The position numbers and the translations under genes are program-made. The notes below the pieces were generated by a model. It was not told the DNA's origin. It searched no databases and saw only the letters and a program-made list of their open reading frames with translations. From Paenisporosarcina sp. HGH0030 (GTDB taxonomy: Bacteria; Bacillota; Bacilli; Bacillales_A; Planococcaceae), in contig NZ_KE150425.1 of the NCBI RefSeq assembly GCF_000411295.1, positions 1 to 51,912 on the forward strand: a DNA stretch of 51,912 nt, in the 5' to 3' direction. Of the stretch, positions 10,234-19,904 are shown one piece after another (position 1 is the first letter of the stretch; every line of letters starts with the position of its first letter).

Positions 10234-11098
10234 CGATAAAAGATTCCAGTTCTTCTTTTGAATAGTGATACGTTTCCATACAGAAATGACATTGCGCTTC
10301 TGCACTTCCGTCTTCTTCAATCATTTCTCGAATTTCAGCTTCTCCCAACCCCAAAATGGCTGTGCCGAAACGCTCTTTTGAACAGTTACATTCAAATGAA
10401 ACTGGCATTTGGTCAAGAATTTGGACATTTTCTTTACCCAGTATCTCTTGTAAAAGTTCTTCAGGAGACAACCCTTTTGCGATCAATTTCGAAACGGGCT
10501 CCATTGAACTCAATTTTTCTTCGATAATTGTAATGGTCTCATCTTCAATACCAGGCATCAACTGAATAATAAACCCTCCAGCAGCCAGAATGCTGTTATC
10601 CGGATTTACTAAAACGCCCAATCCAACAGAAGAAGGTACTTGTTCAGATGCTACAAAGTAATACGTGAAATCTTCACCTAATTCACCTGACACAATCGGA
10701 ACTGAACCTGTGAAGAATTCGCGAAGTCCAAGATCTTTCACAATCGTCAACATACCGTCAGTGCCAACCGCACGACGGACATCAAGTTTTCCATGTTCAT
10801 TTAAATCAAAGTGAGTTTGCGGATTCGATGCGTATCCACGCACCTCCCCTTTTGAATTGCTATCTACAATAATGGCACCAATTGGGCCTTTACCTTCTAC
10901 TTTTACCGTAAGTTTATCCTCACCTTTAAGCATGGCACCCATCATGACACCAGCCGTCATTGTACGGCCAAGAGCAGCAGATGCAGTCGGCCATGTTGCG
11001 TGGCGTTGTTGCGCCTCCCCTACCGTAACGGTTGTACGCACAGAAAATGCCCGCACTTTGCCATCAAATGCTAATGCTCTTACTAAATAATCACTCAT
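10217..11098 (-). CDS. hslO: Redox-regulated chaperone Hsp33
   Basis: Cytosolic holdase activated by oxidative unfolding. The 293-residue protein ends with the zinc redox switch: Cys-X-Cys in [10 protein letters not shown] (about residue 235) and Cys-X2-Cys in QCHFCME (about residue 268). All four ligands are present. GAGGA lies upstream of the ATG. It lies 19 bp after coaX and overlaps the proposed yacD start. Confidence 0.96.
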   Translation of the reverse strand: MSDYLVRALAFDGKVRAFSVRTTVTVGEAQQRHATWPTASAALGRTMTAGVMMGAMLKGEDKLTVKVEGKGPIGAIIVDSNSKGEVRGYASNPQTHFDLNEHGKLDVRRAVGTDGMLTIVKDLGLREFFTGSVPIVSGELGEDFTYYFVASEQVPSSVGLGVLVNPDNSILAAGGFIIQLMPGIEDETITIIEEKLSSMEPVSKLIAKGLSPEELLQEILGKENVQILDQMPVSFECNCSKERFGTAILGLGEAEIREMIEEDGSAEAQCHFCMETYHYSKEELESFIDEIKS

Positions 11099-11117
11099 TG
11101 TATGTCCTCTTTTCTTA

Positions 11118-11879
11118 TTAGTTACGTTTGTATATTATGTGCAATCCTTTTAATGTCAAATACGGATCAATCGTGTCAATTACAGTTGATTCTGCCGCAA
11201 TTAAATTCGCCAATCCACCCGTTGCGATAACTGTCGGTTCTTCCTTACTTTGTGCTTTAATACGGTTTACGATACCTTCAACTTGACCGACATATCCATA
11301 AACAATACCTGCTTGCATCGCCGAAATCGTATTTTTCCCGACTACATTATCAGGTTGCGTCAATTCAATGCGTGGCAATTTGGATGCTCTTGCGAATAGG
11401 GCTTCTGTAGAAATCCCGATGCCAGGTGCAATTGCACCTCCCATATATTCGCCTTTTTCATTTATATAACAATAGGTTGTAGCCGTTCCGAAATCCACAA
11501 TAATCAGTGGTGGGCCGTATTCATCGATTGCCGCGACTGCGTTAACAATACGATCAGCTCCAACTTCACGAGGATTTTCGTATTTAATATTTAAGCCCGT
11601 TTTTACTCCGGGACCTACCACAAGCGGTTTAATGCCAAAGTATTTTTGACACATTCGCTCCAATGAAAACATAATGGGCGGTACAACGGAAGAAATAATG
11701 ATTCCATGAATTTGGCTAAATTCGATACCTGCATGGTTAAATAACGCCTTCACTTGCATGCCGTATTCGTCTTCCGTTTTGTAACGATCGGTTTCCATGC
11801 GCCAATGGTGAATGAGCTGGTCTTTATCATATACACCCAAAACAATATTCGTATTTCCCGTATCTAAAACAAGTATCAT
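11118..11879 (-). CDS. coaX: Type III pantothenate kinase
   Basis: Phosphorylates pantothenate in the first step of CoA synthesis, with relaxed feedback by CoA and a monovalent cation requirement. The 253 residues open with the ASKHA-fold nucleotide loop [13 protein letters not shown]. They also contain [11 protein letters not shown] and [10 protein letters not shown], with the catalytic Asp near residue 100, as in the family. It lies between ftsH and hslO, the same context as B. subtilis yacB/coaX. Confidence 0.95.
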   Translation of the reverse strand: MILVLDTGNTNIVLGVYDKDQLIHHWRMETDRYKTEDEYGMQVKALFNHAGIEFSQIHGIIISSVVPPIMFSLERMCQKYFGIKPLVVGPGVKTGLNIKYENPREVGADRIVNAVAAIDEYGPPLIIVDFGTATTYCYINEKGEYMGGAIAPGIGISTEALFARASKLPRIELTQPDNVVGKNTISAMQAGIVYGYVGQVEGIVNRIKAQSKEEPTVIATGGLANLIAAESTVIDTIDPYLTLKGLHIIYKRN

Positions 11880-11935
11880 TGTTGTACCTCACATATTCCA
11901 TTAATAAGTTGCTTAAATTTGTGGAACTAAAGTGG

Positions 11936-12068
11936 TGCTTTCCGCTTTTCATGATCTAGCTACATGCGCCAGTTCGCACCTCCGCTTCAGAAACTTATTC
12001 GAAAATGAAATTTTCGATTCGTTTCTTCCACCGTCGGAGTCGAACTAAAATTGCGCTTTCCGCTTTTC
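11936..12068 (-). repeat. Dispersed hairpin repeat, copy R2
   Basis: A full-length copy of the family described at 19021-19145, in opposite orientation. It contains the GCGCCAG..CGCACCTCCGCTTCAGAAAC arm, a central hairpin TTCGAAAAT/ATTTTCGA, the other arm (CTTCCACCGTCGGAGTCGAACTA) and terminal GCGCTTTCCGCTTTT. It fills the gap between coaX and the ftsH terminator. Confidence 0.7.
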
Positions 12069-12100
12069 TGTAAGTCATCATACCATAACTCATCGTGCAT

Positions 12101-12141
12101 AAAAAAGCTGATTGACTTCCGCGAAGGGAGGTCAATCAGCT
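12101..12141 (-). terminator. Intrinsic terminator downstream of ftsH
   Basis: On the minus strand an 11-bp stem AGCTGATTGAC/GTCAATCAGCT is followed by TTTTTT. Strong. Confidence 0.92.
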
Positions 12142-12157
12142 CTAAGTGTTTTCTCTA

Positions 12158-14164
12158 TTATTTACGATCTTCTTTTATGTCACCTGTAGGTTCAACCGTC
12201 GGTTCTTCCTTCGGTAAATCAGCAGTTGATGGATCGTTTGGTGCACCCGTAACATCTGGTGTCACTACGTCAACCTTTGTTTCTACATCATCTTTTTTGT
12301 CAGCAGCTTCATCTTTTGAAACTTCATGCGGACGAACCGGTAAAGTACCATGTTCTTTCAAGTGTAGAATTTGACCAGCATCAAGCGTTTCCACTTCAAG
12401 AAGTGTTTTCGCTATCAGCTCAAGCAAGTCGCGTTTTTCCGTCAAAATTTCTTTTGTGCGGGCGTACTGCTCTTTGATCATACTTTGCATTTCTTGGTCA
12501 ATTTCGTATGCAATCGCATCTGAATAGTTTTGCTCAGAGTTGAAGTCACGACCTAAGAAGACGTTTCCGCCTTGTGCTTGACCAAACTGCATCGGTCCGA
12601 GTTTATCACTCATTCCGTATTCCGTTACCATACTTCTAGCAATGCTTGTTGCACGTTGGAAGTCATTGTGAGCTCCTGTCGACACTTCACCGAAGACAAT
12701 ATCTTCTGCTACACGTCCACCAAGTAGACCTGAAATCTTATCAAGTAACTCAGGCTTTGTCATGAAGTAACGATCTTCTTTTGGCAACATAACGGCATAG
12801 CCGCCTGCTTGCCCACGAGGAACGATGGTTACTTTATGAACAATTTCCGCGTCATCCAATGTCAATCCAATGACAACGTGCCCAGCTTCGTGGTAGGCCA
12901 CAATATTACGTTCTTTTGTAGATATGACTTTACCCGTTTTCGCAGGACCTGCTATAACACGGTCGGTTGCTTCATCGATATCGGACATATCTATTTTTTT
13001 CTTATTACGACGAGCAGCAACTAAAGCCGCTTCGTTTAATAGATTTTCTAAATCTGCACCAGAAAACCCTGGTGTACGTTGTGCGATTGATTTTAAATCC
13101 ACATGTTCATCTAAAGGTTTATTGCGGGCATGTACTTGAAGTACTGCTTCACGACCTTTAACATCCGGGCGACCAACCGTGATTTGACGGTCAAAACGTC
13201 CTGGACGAAGAAGAGCTGGATCTAGAATATCCGGGCGGTTCGTTGCAGCGATAATAATAATTCCTTCGTTTGCACCAAAACCATCCATTTCAACAAGTAA
13301 CTGGTTCAAGGTTTGTTCGCGTTCATCGTGACCGCCACCAAGACCTGCTCCACGTTGACGACCTACTGCATCAATCTCATCAATGAAGATAATACATGGT
13401 GCATTTTTCTTTGCGTTTTCGAAAAGGTCACGCACACGAGATGCCCCGACCCCAACAAACATTTCCACAAAGTCTGAACCACTGATTGAGAAGAAAGGTA
13501 CGCCTGCTTCTCCTGCAACTGCACGAGCAAGCAACGTTTTACCAGTACCCGGAGGACCTACAAGAAGAATCCCTTTTGGAATACGCGCGCCGATAACATC
13601 AAATTTGCGAGGGTCTTTCAAGAATTCAACCACTTCAACAAGTTCTTGTTTCTCTTCGTCTGCACCTGCTACGTCATTGAAACGTACTTTTTTCTTTTCG
13701 TTGTCATATAATTTCGCTTTGCTTTTCCCAAAATTCATCACACGGTTTCCGCCACCCTGAGCTTGGTTCAACAGGAAGAAGAATAGGATGAAGATGATAA
13801 TGAATGGTATTAAGCCAGTGAAGAATTGCACCCAACCACTTGTTTCAGGTGCTTTCAAGATTTTTACGTCTTCTGTTACTGCGGCATCAGAAATTTTCTT
13901 ATGAAGAGATTCCATTTCAGGAGGAATATTGGTGACGAATTCTTCGTCTTCTTTATAATCCTTCATCTTGCCTCGTATTTCATAAACCCCTTGGTCCGGC
14001 TGCATGGAAAACTCTTTCACTTCTCCACTATCTAACGCTGTTATGAACTCGCCTAAATCGATTTCTTTGGTTGGTTCTTTCCCGCTGTTAAACGTACCAA
14101 AAATCCCGATAATCACGAGGAAAATTAATAAATAAAATATGGTGTATCGAAATATTCGATTCAT
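12158..14164 (-). CDS. ftsH: ATP-dependent membrane zinc metalloprotease FtsH
   Basis: Hexameric AAA+ protease that degrades membrane and short-lived cytosolic proteins. The ATG at 14164 ([10 protein letters not shown], 668 residues) has GAGGAGG 6 nt upstream; the GTG 15 nt earlier overlaps that site and is rejected. Two membrane segments (about residues 5-25 and 105-127) flank an extracytoplasmic region. Then come Walker A GPPGTGKT, Walker [11 protein letters not shown] and the zinc motif HEAGH. The C-terminal tail after about residue 600 is acidic and rich in Thr, Pro and Asp. It is divergently variable in this family and longer than in B. subtilis FtsH (637 residues). Confidence 0.97.
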   Translation of the reverse strand: MNRIFRYTIFYLLIFLVIIGIFGTFNSGKEPTKEIDLGEFITALDSGEVKEFSMQPDQGVYEIRGKMKDYKEDEEFVTNIPPEMESLHKKISDAAVTEDVKILKAPETSGWVQFFTGLIPFIIIFILFFFLLNQAQGGGNRVMNFGKSKAKLYDNEKKKVRFNDVAGADEEKQELVEVVEFLKDPRKFDVIGARIPKGILLVGPPGTGKTLLARAVAGEAGVPFFSISGSDFVEMFVGVGASRVRDLFENAKKNAPCIIFIDEIDAVGRQRGAGLGGGHDEREQTLNQLLVEMDGFGANEGIIIIAATNRPDILDPALLRPGRFDRQITVGRPDVKGREAVLQVHARNKPLDEHVDLKSIAQRTPGFSGADLENLLNEAALVAARRNKKKIDMSDIDEATDRVIAGPAKTGKVISTKERNIVAYHEAGHVVIGLTLDDAEIVHKVTIVPRGQAGGYAVMLPKEDRYFMTKPELLDKISGLLGGRVAEDIVFGEVSTGAHNDFQRATSIARSMVTEYGMSDKLGPMQFGQAQGGNVFLGRDFNSEQNYSDAIAYEIDQEMQSMIKEQYARTKEILTEKRDLLELIAKTLLEVETLDAGQILHLKEHGTLPVRPHEVSKDEAADKKDDVETKVDVVTPDVTGAPNDPSTADLPKEEPTVEPTGDIKEDRK

Positions 14165-14204
14165 CCCAAGCCTCCTCACAAAATATACAGAAAAACTATT
14201 GATA

Positions 14205-14234
14205 ATCTTATCATACGCAGAAAAAAGGGTACAA
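14205..14234 (-). promoter_or_regulatory. Putative ftsH promoter (extended -10)
   Basis: On the minus strand there is TTGTAC, an 18-nt spacer and TAAGAT preceded by TGA (extended -10). It is about 40 bp upstream of the ftsH start. In B. subtilis, HprT and TilS have been reported to activate ftsH transcription; their genes lie immediately upstream here too. Confidence 0.5.
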
Positions 14235-14294
14235 CGATATGCCTTGCTTTTTACATGCCATAATTAAATTCGTGACAGATTTTCGTCCGCTCTT

Positions 14295-14837
14295 TTAAAA
14301 TGAGTAAACTTCTTTCTTTAAAACACCAACGTAAGGCAAGTTACGATATTTCTCCATGTAGTCCAATCCGTATCCTACTACAAACGCATCCGGCACTATA
14401 AAACCAACGTAATCTGCTTGTAAATCCACTTTACGGCCTGTAGGTTTGTCTAGTAATGTAACCACTTTAATCGATTTAGCTTTACGATATTTGAAAAGAT
14501 CCACTAAATAGCTAAGAGTCAAACCGCTGTCGATAATATCCTCTAGAATCAATACATCACGGCCTTCAACACTTGTGTTCAAGTCCTTGACGATTTTCAC
14601 TTCACCTGAGGAAACAGTTGCATTTCCATAACTGGAAACGTCCATGAAATCAATTTCCATGTATATATCCATACGTTTCATTAGGTCCGCCATAAAAGGC
14701 ATTGCACCTTTTAGCACACCGACTGCAAGTGGAAACTTGTCGCTGTAATCAGCTGTTAATACTTCGCCTAGTTCACGAATTTTTGTTTGTAACTGCTCTT
14801 CAGAAATTAACACTTCTTGAATATCTTTTTCTAACAT
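14295..14837 (-). CDS. hprT: Hypoxanthine(-guanine) phosphoribosyltransferase
   Basis: Salvages hypoxanthine and guanine to IMP and GMP using PRPP. The ATG at 14837 (MLEKDIQEV, 180 residues) has GAGGAGGAA upstream and gives the normal length. The PRPP-binding loop is [14 protein letters not shown] (about residues 96-109); the [14 protein letters not shown] and [18 protein letters not shown] blocks are family-typical. It is 19 bp downstream of tilS. Confidence 0.96.
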   Translation of the reverse strand: MLEKDIQEVLISEEQLQTKIRELGEVLTADYSDKFPLAVGVLKGAMPFMADLMKRMDIYMEIDFMDVSSYGNATVSSGEVKIVKDLNTSVEGRDVLILEDIIDSGLTLSYLVDLFKYRKAKSIKVVTLLDKPTGRKVDLQADYVGFIVPDAFVVGYGLDYMEKYRNLPYVGVLKKEVYSF

Positions 14838-14856
14838 TTGGGGTTCCTCCTCAAGC

Positions 14857-16245
14857 TTAGTTGCTCTCTTTTTCAATCATAATCTTATGTGTCCAACCAT
14901 CATGTGGTTGTGTGGTAAAACGTGTACCTAATCGTACCCCTGGTACACCAATAATTTCTTCTTGCTGCGTTATGAGTAATCGGATGTCATCACGGATTTG
15001 ACGAGGCACCTTCTTGTCTATCAATAGACGTGACAACCGTTTGGGCTCCTTCATTCCTTTTAATAACAATCGATCTCCCGTCAACCTTCCTCTCGAACGA
15101 ATTGGCAGCTCACTTGGCTCAAGTGTTATATACCATCCGTCCTCAAGACAAAATCCATCATCCCTGTTACATAACTTTATCCGCAAATCCGATCCGACAG
15201 AATGCCATTGACCAATGTCAATGCTTGTTGCGGAAGTGGGGGCGGAAGAGTTTGCACCATCAAAAGAAAAAAGCATCGTCGAGTAGTGGCGGTATCCTTT
15301 TCTTCCTTTTGGAAGATGAACCTCACTTGAACCGTCACGTTCGAGACACTGGCTATGGATTTGATCAATAAGTGAATGACTTAACCATAATTTTTCATTA
15401 GGGTATAGATAGTTTAATAGTAGTAGAACGACCCTTTTTTGTAAAGCCAGCTCGATGTCTCGGAATCGATTTAAGTCAATCTCCAATGAATGGTGGGAAG
15501 AAAAAATGATTATTCCCTTATATTCTTTCACTGCAAACTTTTGCAGTAACTGTTCATCCTGTTGCTGTTGCAGTGTCCAATGTGAGATAGCCATAGCCAC
15601 ATTTGGGTTTTCTTCTTGAACCAGCGGCATAATATGATGGCGGAACCGATTACGCGTGTATGTATCCTTTTGATTACTTGAATCCTCACGATATGTATAC
15701 TGCTGTATTTTCAAATACTGTTCAATTTGCTGTCGAGTAACGAATAACAGTGGTCGAATCAACTCACCAGTCCCGAAACTTCTTTTGGCGTACATCCCAT
15801 TTGCTCGAGTACCCCTCGTCAACCCCATGAATACAGATTCCACTTGATCGTCAGCATGATGTGCTACTGCGAGTTTGTTATATTTTTTTTCTTTCATCGT
15901 TTGTTCAAAAAAGTGATAACGTTCACGACGGCATACATCTTGTAAATTCCCATTTTCACTTTGCAAAATCTCTTGTATATCCAAGGTTTTGGTATAGAAA
16001 GGGATAATTAATTTTTGGCATAACGTTTCTACAAAACGTTCATCTGCGTCGGACTCTTCATCTCTCAGACCATGGTTTGCATGTATACAGCCAATGTCAA
16101 TTCCCAAATTTTCTTTTTGCTGATGTAAAAAAGTGAGGAGCGCAACTGAATCTGCGCCCCCGGAACATGCGACAAGAAGTCGATCCCCTCCGCTTATCAA
16201 TTGATGTTTCTGATTATACTCCAATATCTCATACCGAAAATCCAA
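14857..16245 (-). CDS. tilS: tRNA(Ile)-lysidine synthase
   Basis: Attaches lysine to C34 of the CAU-anticodon tRNA-Ile so that it reads AUA; it is essential. The 462-residue protein has the N-type PP-loop [12 protein letters not shown] (about residue 27) and the [20 protein letters not shown] block. The C-terminal region is a TilS substrate-binding domain. The start is TTG at 16245, with AAGGAGG 10 nt upstream; no ATG or GTG fits the conserved N-terminus. In B. subtilis yabS and yabT separate spoIIE and tilS; here only 26 bp do. Confidence 0.93.
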   Translation of the reverse strand: MDFRYEILEYNQKHQLISGGDRLLVACSGGADSVALLTFLHQQKENLGIDIGCIHANHGLRDEESDADERFVETLCQKLIIPFYTKTLDIQEILQSENGNLQDVCRRERYHFFEQTMKEKKYNKLAVAHHADDQVESVFMGLTRGTRANGMYAKRSFGTGELIRPLLFVTRQQIEQYLKIQQYTYREDSSNQKDTYTRNRFRHHIMPLVQEENPNVAMAISHWTLQQQQDEQLLQKFAVKEYKGIIIFSSHHSLEIDLNRFRDIELALQKRVVLLLLNYLYPNEKLWLSHSLIDQIHSQCLERDGSSEVHLPKGRKGYRHYSTMLFSFDGANSSAPTSATSIDIGQWHSVGSDLRIKLCNRDDGFCLEDGWYITLEPSELPIRSRGRLTGDRLLLKGMKEPKRLSRLLIDKKVPRQIRDDIRLLITQQEEIIGVPGVRLGTRFTTQPHDGWTHKIMIEKESN

Positions 16246-16271
16246 CTTCTTGTCACCTCCTTGCTTTTATT

Positions 16272-18758
16272 CTATTTTATCATTCTTTCCCGGGAAATAT
16301 TTCGATAAGACGGTGAAAATAATGACCATTCTGGAACAGAGTGCTTCACTTTCACAACAATTAATGTTCGATCATCTTCTGCGGCAGGATATTTGCGACT
16401 GAATTCGGCAGCTAATAAATCAGCAAGTGAACCAGTAGGTGTTGATTCATATTTTCTCATCAATCGAATCAGTTCATTTTCTTGTTCTTCCAAAGAGTAT
16501 TCTGGGGAGAACATGCCGTCTGACAGCATGACTAGAATATCTCCATCTTTTACAATACGTTCTTCCGCATCAACGGACATGGTTGGTAGGAACCCAATCG
16601 GTACACTTTGACTATCGATTTTCACACAGTCTTTCCCTCTCAGCAAATACGTAGACATGCTACCTGCTTTAAATGACCAAAGTTTTCCTTGTTGTAAATC
16701 AAGTAACGCTAAGTCAACCGTAGCATATAAGTCAGAATGGTGCTTAAGAGACATGACATAATGTAGTGTATGCATCGCTGTTTCAGGGTTCATTTGATGT
16801 TGCAGGCATTCACGCAACAAACGAATGACTTTTCTACTTTCGTGGTAAGCTTCCATGTCCTGCCCCATCCCATCCGATAATACGAATGCAACTAGCCCGC
16901 TATGCAAAGGAATGACACTATGAGCATCACCTGAGTAAACCGTATTCTGGAAAGACCTTGTAAACACCCCATAATCATATGTGAATCTAACTGCGGATTG
17001 GAATGTAATTTGAATATGAGCAAATGGATCTTGTATTTCAGTTGTACGACTAATTTCAAAAGGTTCATCATATAATTCATGAAGAATAGGAATGATCAAT
17101 CGTTCTCCGACCATTTGATTCGTTTCCCATTCCGCTTGTTTCACCGGTAAACAACATACAATTTTCCTTGCTCCCGGTTCTTCAGACAGCATATCAATTT
17201 GAAAATGTGCAATTTTCGCGTCATCCAGACGTTTAGAAATCTTTTCTTCTTCTGATTCATGGTTTGCTTCATTTAGCTGAAGATCTGCCATCAGTTCGCT
17301 CACATGATTACTCATGTCACGTAGTTGATAGGCAAGCATTTTCTTGCCATGAGCGTAGTGTCCAGCTAATTTATTGTTTGCGTATTCTTCTTCAAGTGCA
17401 TCAATCAATCCACTTGAACGTACACATTTTTCTTGAATGCGATCATTTAAACGATAACGAACGCCGGATTTTGTTTGTCCACGCATCTCTTTCCATTCAT
17501 CCACAATTGGGTACATGCCTTGATTTTCCGCACCCCAACATTTGTCTTTTCGGAAGCAAGACCCACAAACCGAGTAATCGGGTGTTTGGGTGGTCGACGC
17601 GATTTCTTTTTGAGTTGGGAAACGGTCGTTCACAAGTTGGGTGATGAACTCAACGAACTGTTGGAAATCATAAAGTTGTGTATTTACTTTATCTGTCAAC
17701 CATTGTTGTCTTTTAAAAAGCACGGAAGAAGGTTTCGGGAACAACTGATTTTGAGCATAGCTTATCCAAGAAGACGGCATGATGAAAAAAATCATCATTG
17801 CGAGAGCCAGTGAAGCAAAATAGACTTTATCAAGTGGTAGTGACGTGTCATATACGGTGAAGAAAAGAGCCGCGCCAATCGATCCGATAGCCATCCATAG
17901 GCGACCTTTATTTTGAAATAGTCCTGCGCACAATCCGGATAAGGCGTAAACGGCAATCATGCCGCTAAAAGATAATTGAGACAAACTCAGGATTGTTCCC
18001 ATGATTGTGGCGACAGCAGTCCCTACGAATACCCCTCCCACGCTGACCGCCCCGAACAACATAACATGAACGAGAACAAGTGGAATGGAAATGAGCCCAA
18101 ACAATAATCCACCCATTCCCGTTAGCATTAAAGCGCTTACCATTACAGCTGCCCCTATGCGTTCAAACGTCCACTTTGCAGTTGTTAAAGCGTGCATCGG
18201 GACAAACAATTGGAATAAAAAGACCGTCATGATTGCGGACAAAATGCTTTCATATAAAACGAGTAAGGAGACGGATAGTGGGATTTCTCCCCCGTACGAT
18301 ACCCATTGCCATCCAACCTGGACAAGCAATATCACCATAGCTACCTGGAACGGAATCAACTTTTTGTTCTTAACAACTTGACTCACCGCTTGGTAGCCAC
18401 CAACTTGCAGGACGTGGAGGACGGTCTGCCCGATTCCGAGCGTCAAGCTCCCACTGAGGCCCCCAATCCAAACAAACGGTAAATAACGTGGGTACCGCCT
18501 TGCCACAATGGCCCAAATGGGTAGAAAAAATGGAACCGCCGCTTCAAACAAAACCGCTTTCGATAAGAAGAACGCAAAAAATAAAATAAGTACGGATAAT
18601 GTGATTTTCAATTTTTTCTTTTTTACGACTTGCACCCAACGACTCCAAACAGGCATTTTCTTCACACCATCAGTTGTCCACGATTTCATGAAACCAATCC
18701 CTTCCCATACGATGTTTTTCATTATAGGAGAAGGTTTGTTTGAAGTTTGTCTATTCAT
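16272..18758 (-). CDS. spoIIE: Stage II sporulation protein E (SpoIIE)
   Basis: Membrane phosphatase that dephosphorylates SpoIIAA to activate sigma-F in the forespore and interacts with FtsZ at the polar septum. The ATG at 18758 (MNRQTSN, 828 residues) is chosen because GAGGG lies 5 nt upstream; two earlier in-frame ATGs lack a site. About ten membrane segments occupy residues 40-320, followed by a regulatory region with a Cys-rich stretch (SVCGSCFRKDKC). The C-terminal PP2C domain (about 590-800) carries the metal-binding SDGMGQDMEA and LVMLSDGMFSP motifs. Confidence 0.96.
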   Translation of the reverse strand: MNRQTSNKPSPIMKNIVWEGIGFMKSWTTDGVKKMPVWSRWVQVVKKKKLKITLSVLILFFAFFLSKAVLFEAAVPFFLPIWAIVARRYPRYLPFVWIGGLSGSLTLGIGQTVLHVLQVGGYQAVSQVVKNKKLIPFQVAMVILLVQVGWQWVSYGGEIPLSVSLLVLYESILSAIMTVFLFQLFVPMHALTTAKWTFERIGAAVMVSALMLTGMGGLLFGLISIPLVLVHVMLFGAVSVGGVFVGTAVATIMGTILSLSQLSFSGMIAVYALSGLCAGLFQNKGRLWMAIGSIGAALFFTVYDTSLPLDKVYFASLALAMMIFFIMPSSWISYAQNQLFPKPSSVLFKRQQWLTDKVNTQLYDFQQFVEFITQLVNDRFPTQKEIASTTQTPDYSVCGSCFRKDKCWGAENQGMYPIVDEWKEMRGQTKSGVRYRLNDRIQEKCVRSSGLIDALEEEYANNKLAGHYAHGKKMLAYQLRDMSNHVSELMADLQLNEANHESEEEKISKRLDDAKIAHFQIDMLSEEPGARKIVCCLPVKQAEWETNQMVGERLIIPILHELYDEPFEISRTTEIQDPFAHIQITFQSAVRFTYDYGVFTRSFQNTVYSGDAHSVIPLHSGLVAFVLSDGMGQDMEAYHESRKVIRLLRECLQHQMNPETAMHTLHYVMSLKHHSDLYATVDLALLDLQQGKLWSFKAGSMSTYLLRGKDCVKIDSQSVPIGFLPTMSVDAEERIVKDGDILVMLSDGMFSPEYSLEEQENELIRLMRKYESTPTGSLADLLAAEFSRKYPAAEDDRTLIVVKVKHSVPEWSLFSPSYRNISRERMIK

Positions 18759-18779
18759 GACAGCCCTCATAAAAAACAT

Positions 18780-18825
18780 TTCGACGAAATATCAGAAGAA
18801 ACGTGATATATTTTCAAAAGACTGC
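18780..18825 (-). promoter_or_regulatory. Possible spoIIE promoter region with Spo0A-box-like site
   Basis: On the minus strand, TTGAAA and GATATT are 18 nt apart upstream of spoIIE. A CGTCGAA sequence (one mismatch from the Spo0A box TGNCGAA) overlaps 18778-18786. spoIIE is a Spo0A-activated sigma-A promoter in B. subtilis, so a site is expected; this match is weak. Confidence 0.3.
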
Positions 18826-18854
18826 TTGACACACCCTATCTTCGCTTGTATTAT
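18826..18854 (+). promoter_or_regulatory. sigma-A promoter of tRNA-Met
   Basis: On the plus strand TTGACA (18826-18831), a 17-nt spacer and TATTAT (18849-18854), with a start expected near 18861, 14 nt before the tRNA. It points away from spoIIE and shares the same short control region. Confidence 0.8.
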
Positions 18855-18874
18855 TAAAAATGTTCTTTAACAAA

Positions 18875-18948
18875 GGCGGCCTAGCTCAGCTGGCTAGAGC
18901 GTACGGTTCATACCCGTGAGGTCGGGGGTTCGATCCCCTCGGCCGCCA
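18875..18948 (+). tRNA. tRNA-Met (CAT), elongator type
   Basis: A 74-nt tRNA with a fully paired acceptor stem (GGCGGCC/GGCCGCC), D-arm AGCTCAGCTGGCTAGAGC and anticodon loop TTCATAC (anticodon CAT). The T-arm is GGGGGTTCGATCCCC, with A73. The full acceptor pairing and lack of three G-C pairs in the anticodon stem exclude the initiator. No CCA is encoded. A CAT anticodon could also be the TilS substrate tRNA-Ile2, but the body resembles Bacillus elongator tRNA-Met. It lies opposite to the flanking protein genes. Confidence 0.95.
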
Positions 18949-18959
18949 TACTGATGTAC

Positions 18960-19015
18960 GCATCCTAAGTTCGCCGCGTCCTGCGGCAACGGATGCATGA
19001 TCCACATCCTGTGGA
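18960..19015. repeat. Pair of small CATCC-type hairpins
   Basis: Hairpin A GCCGC-gtcct-GCGGC (18973-18987), nested in GCATCC/GGATGC, is followed 13 nt later by hairpin B TCCACA-tcc-TGTGGA (19001-19015). The same two-hairpin arrangement with 13-nt spacing recurs at 29743-29785, with different stem bases. Confidence 0.65.
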
Positions 19016-19020
19016 CCAAA

Positions 19021-19145
19021 GCGTAAAGTGCCACTCTAGCCCGACACCAGCGCTGGAAGAAACGATTCGGAAACTTGTTTCCGAATGAGTTTCTGAAGCT
19101 TAGGTGCGGGCTGGCGCTTGAAGCTAGACATTAACGTAGCACTTT
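19021..19145 (+). repeat. Dispersed hairpin repeat, copy R3 (best-preserved)
   Basis: Begins and ends with an imperfect inverted repeat (AAAGTGCCAC at 19025-19034, GTAGCACTTT at 19136-19145). Inside are the left arm CTAGCCCGACACCAGCGCTG and a near-perfect central hairpin ATTCGGAAAC-tt-GTTTCCGAAT. The right arm is AAGCTTAGGTGCGGGCTGGC, then GCTTGAAGCTAGA. Six further full or partial copies occur in the window. It separates tRNA-Met from tRNA-Glu. No ORF. Confidence 0.75.
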
Positions 19146-19152
19146 CCACCAA

Positions 19153-19224
19153 GGCCCCTTGGTCAAGCGGTTAAGACACCGCCCTTTCACGGCGGTAACA
19201 CGGGTTCGAATCCCGTAGGGGTCA
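19153..19224 (+). tRNA. tRNA-Glu (TTC)
   Basis: A 72-nt tRNA with acceptor stem GGCCCCT/AGGGGTC (one G-U pair), D-arm TGGTCAAGCGGTTAAGACA, anticodon loop CTTTCAC (anticodon TTC) and T-arm CGGGTTCGAATCCCG. No CCA is encoded. The same Met/Glu pair sits between yabR and spoIIE in B. subtilis, but here it is antiparallel to both genes. Confidence 0.96.
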
Positions 19225-19230
19225 TCCCAA

Positions 19231-19267
19231 AAACCCACAAGAGACATTGTTCTCTTGTGGGTTTTTT
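19231..19267 (+). terminator. Terminator of the tRNA unit
   Basis: On the plus strand a 12-bp stem ACCCACAAGAGA/TCTCTTGTGGGT is followed by TTTTTTC. The left flank is A-rich, so it may also act on minus-strand transcripts arriving from the dinB-like gene. Confidence 0.92.
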
Positions 19268-19311
19268 CTTGCGTTTTTTAAATGTAAGGTGAATTATCCA
19301 AAATTCAATCT

Positions 19312-19770
19312 TCAACTACCGCGAACTTGCTCAATTTGTCGTTTATGATGCTCATCGTGTTGAGAAAAATCGGTAAAATAGCTTGTAATCGACAAAGCGT
19401 GATCTCCGATGTGGAATCCTTTATCCCATTCAATCTCATCTAGTTCTTCAAGTTTTTGCGTAATGCGCTGACGTTCATTTTTCGCATACGTAACGGTTTC
19501 TTCAAATGTTTGTTCAGCAGCACGTGATGCAGCTTTTGCATTAAACTCATCGAACGCCGGGAAACTTTCAAGTTTCGCACCTTCTTTCATGACAGGGAGT
19601 CGTTCTTCAAATGTAAAACGATCCCATTCAGCTAAGTGCATGACAATTTCATTGGGCGACCATTTGCCTGGAGCATACGGACTCATTGCTTGTTCCTTAT
19701 TCATCTCTTGCAATGAATCCAACCAGGTTTGATAATTTTTATGAGTCTCCAGAATTTGTTGTTTCTTCAT
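19312..19770 (-). CDS. DinB-family (YfiT-like) putative metal-dependent protein
   Basis: A 152-residue all-alpha protein of the DinB four-helix-bundle superfamily. A His in the KWSPNEIVMHLAEWD segment and HDEHHKRQIEQ near the C-terminus fit the usual metal-binding His positions. Members include thiol transferases and damage-induced proteins of unknown role; the substrate cannot be told. The ATG at 19770 has AAAGGAG 8 nt upstream; the GTG three codons earlier is too close to it. I do not recall a gene here in B. subtilis, so it looks like a lineage-specific addition. Confidence 0.75.
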   Translation of the reverse strand: MKKQQILETHKNYQTWLDSLQEMNKEQAMSPYAPGKWSPNEIVMHLAEWDRFTFEERLPVMKEGAKLESFPAFDEFNAKAASRAAEQTFEETVTYAKNERQRITQKLEELDEIEWDKGFHIGDHALSITSYFTDFSQHDEHHKRQIEQVRGS

Positions 19771-19831
19771 ATCCCTCACTCCTTTCCATATAAATTTCGC
19801 TAAATCACGTTAGGAATCCTTTTTTAGAACA

Positions 19832-19864
19832 CAAAAAAACATCCCCGTATGACAACAGGGATGC
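19832..19864 (-). terminator. Intrinsic terminator downstream of yabR
   Basis: On the minus strand a CATCCC/GGGATG stem is followed by TTTTTTTG, between yabR and the dinB-like gene. Confidence 0.8.
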
Positions 19865-19904
19865 TATACAAAACACTTTTTCTACGATTAAAACAGCCAG
19901 CAAA

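Noticed and set aside
18875-18948. Initiator tRNA-fMet or tRNA-Ile2
   Set aside because: The fully paired acceptor stem and anticodon-stem pattern match the elongator tRNA-Met; Ile2 cannot be fully excluded by eye.
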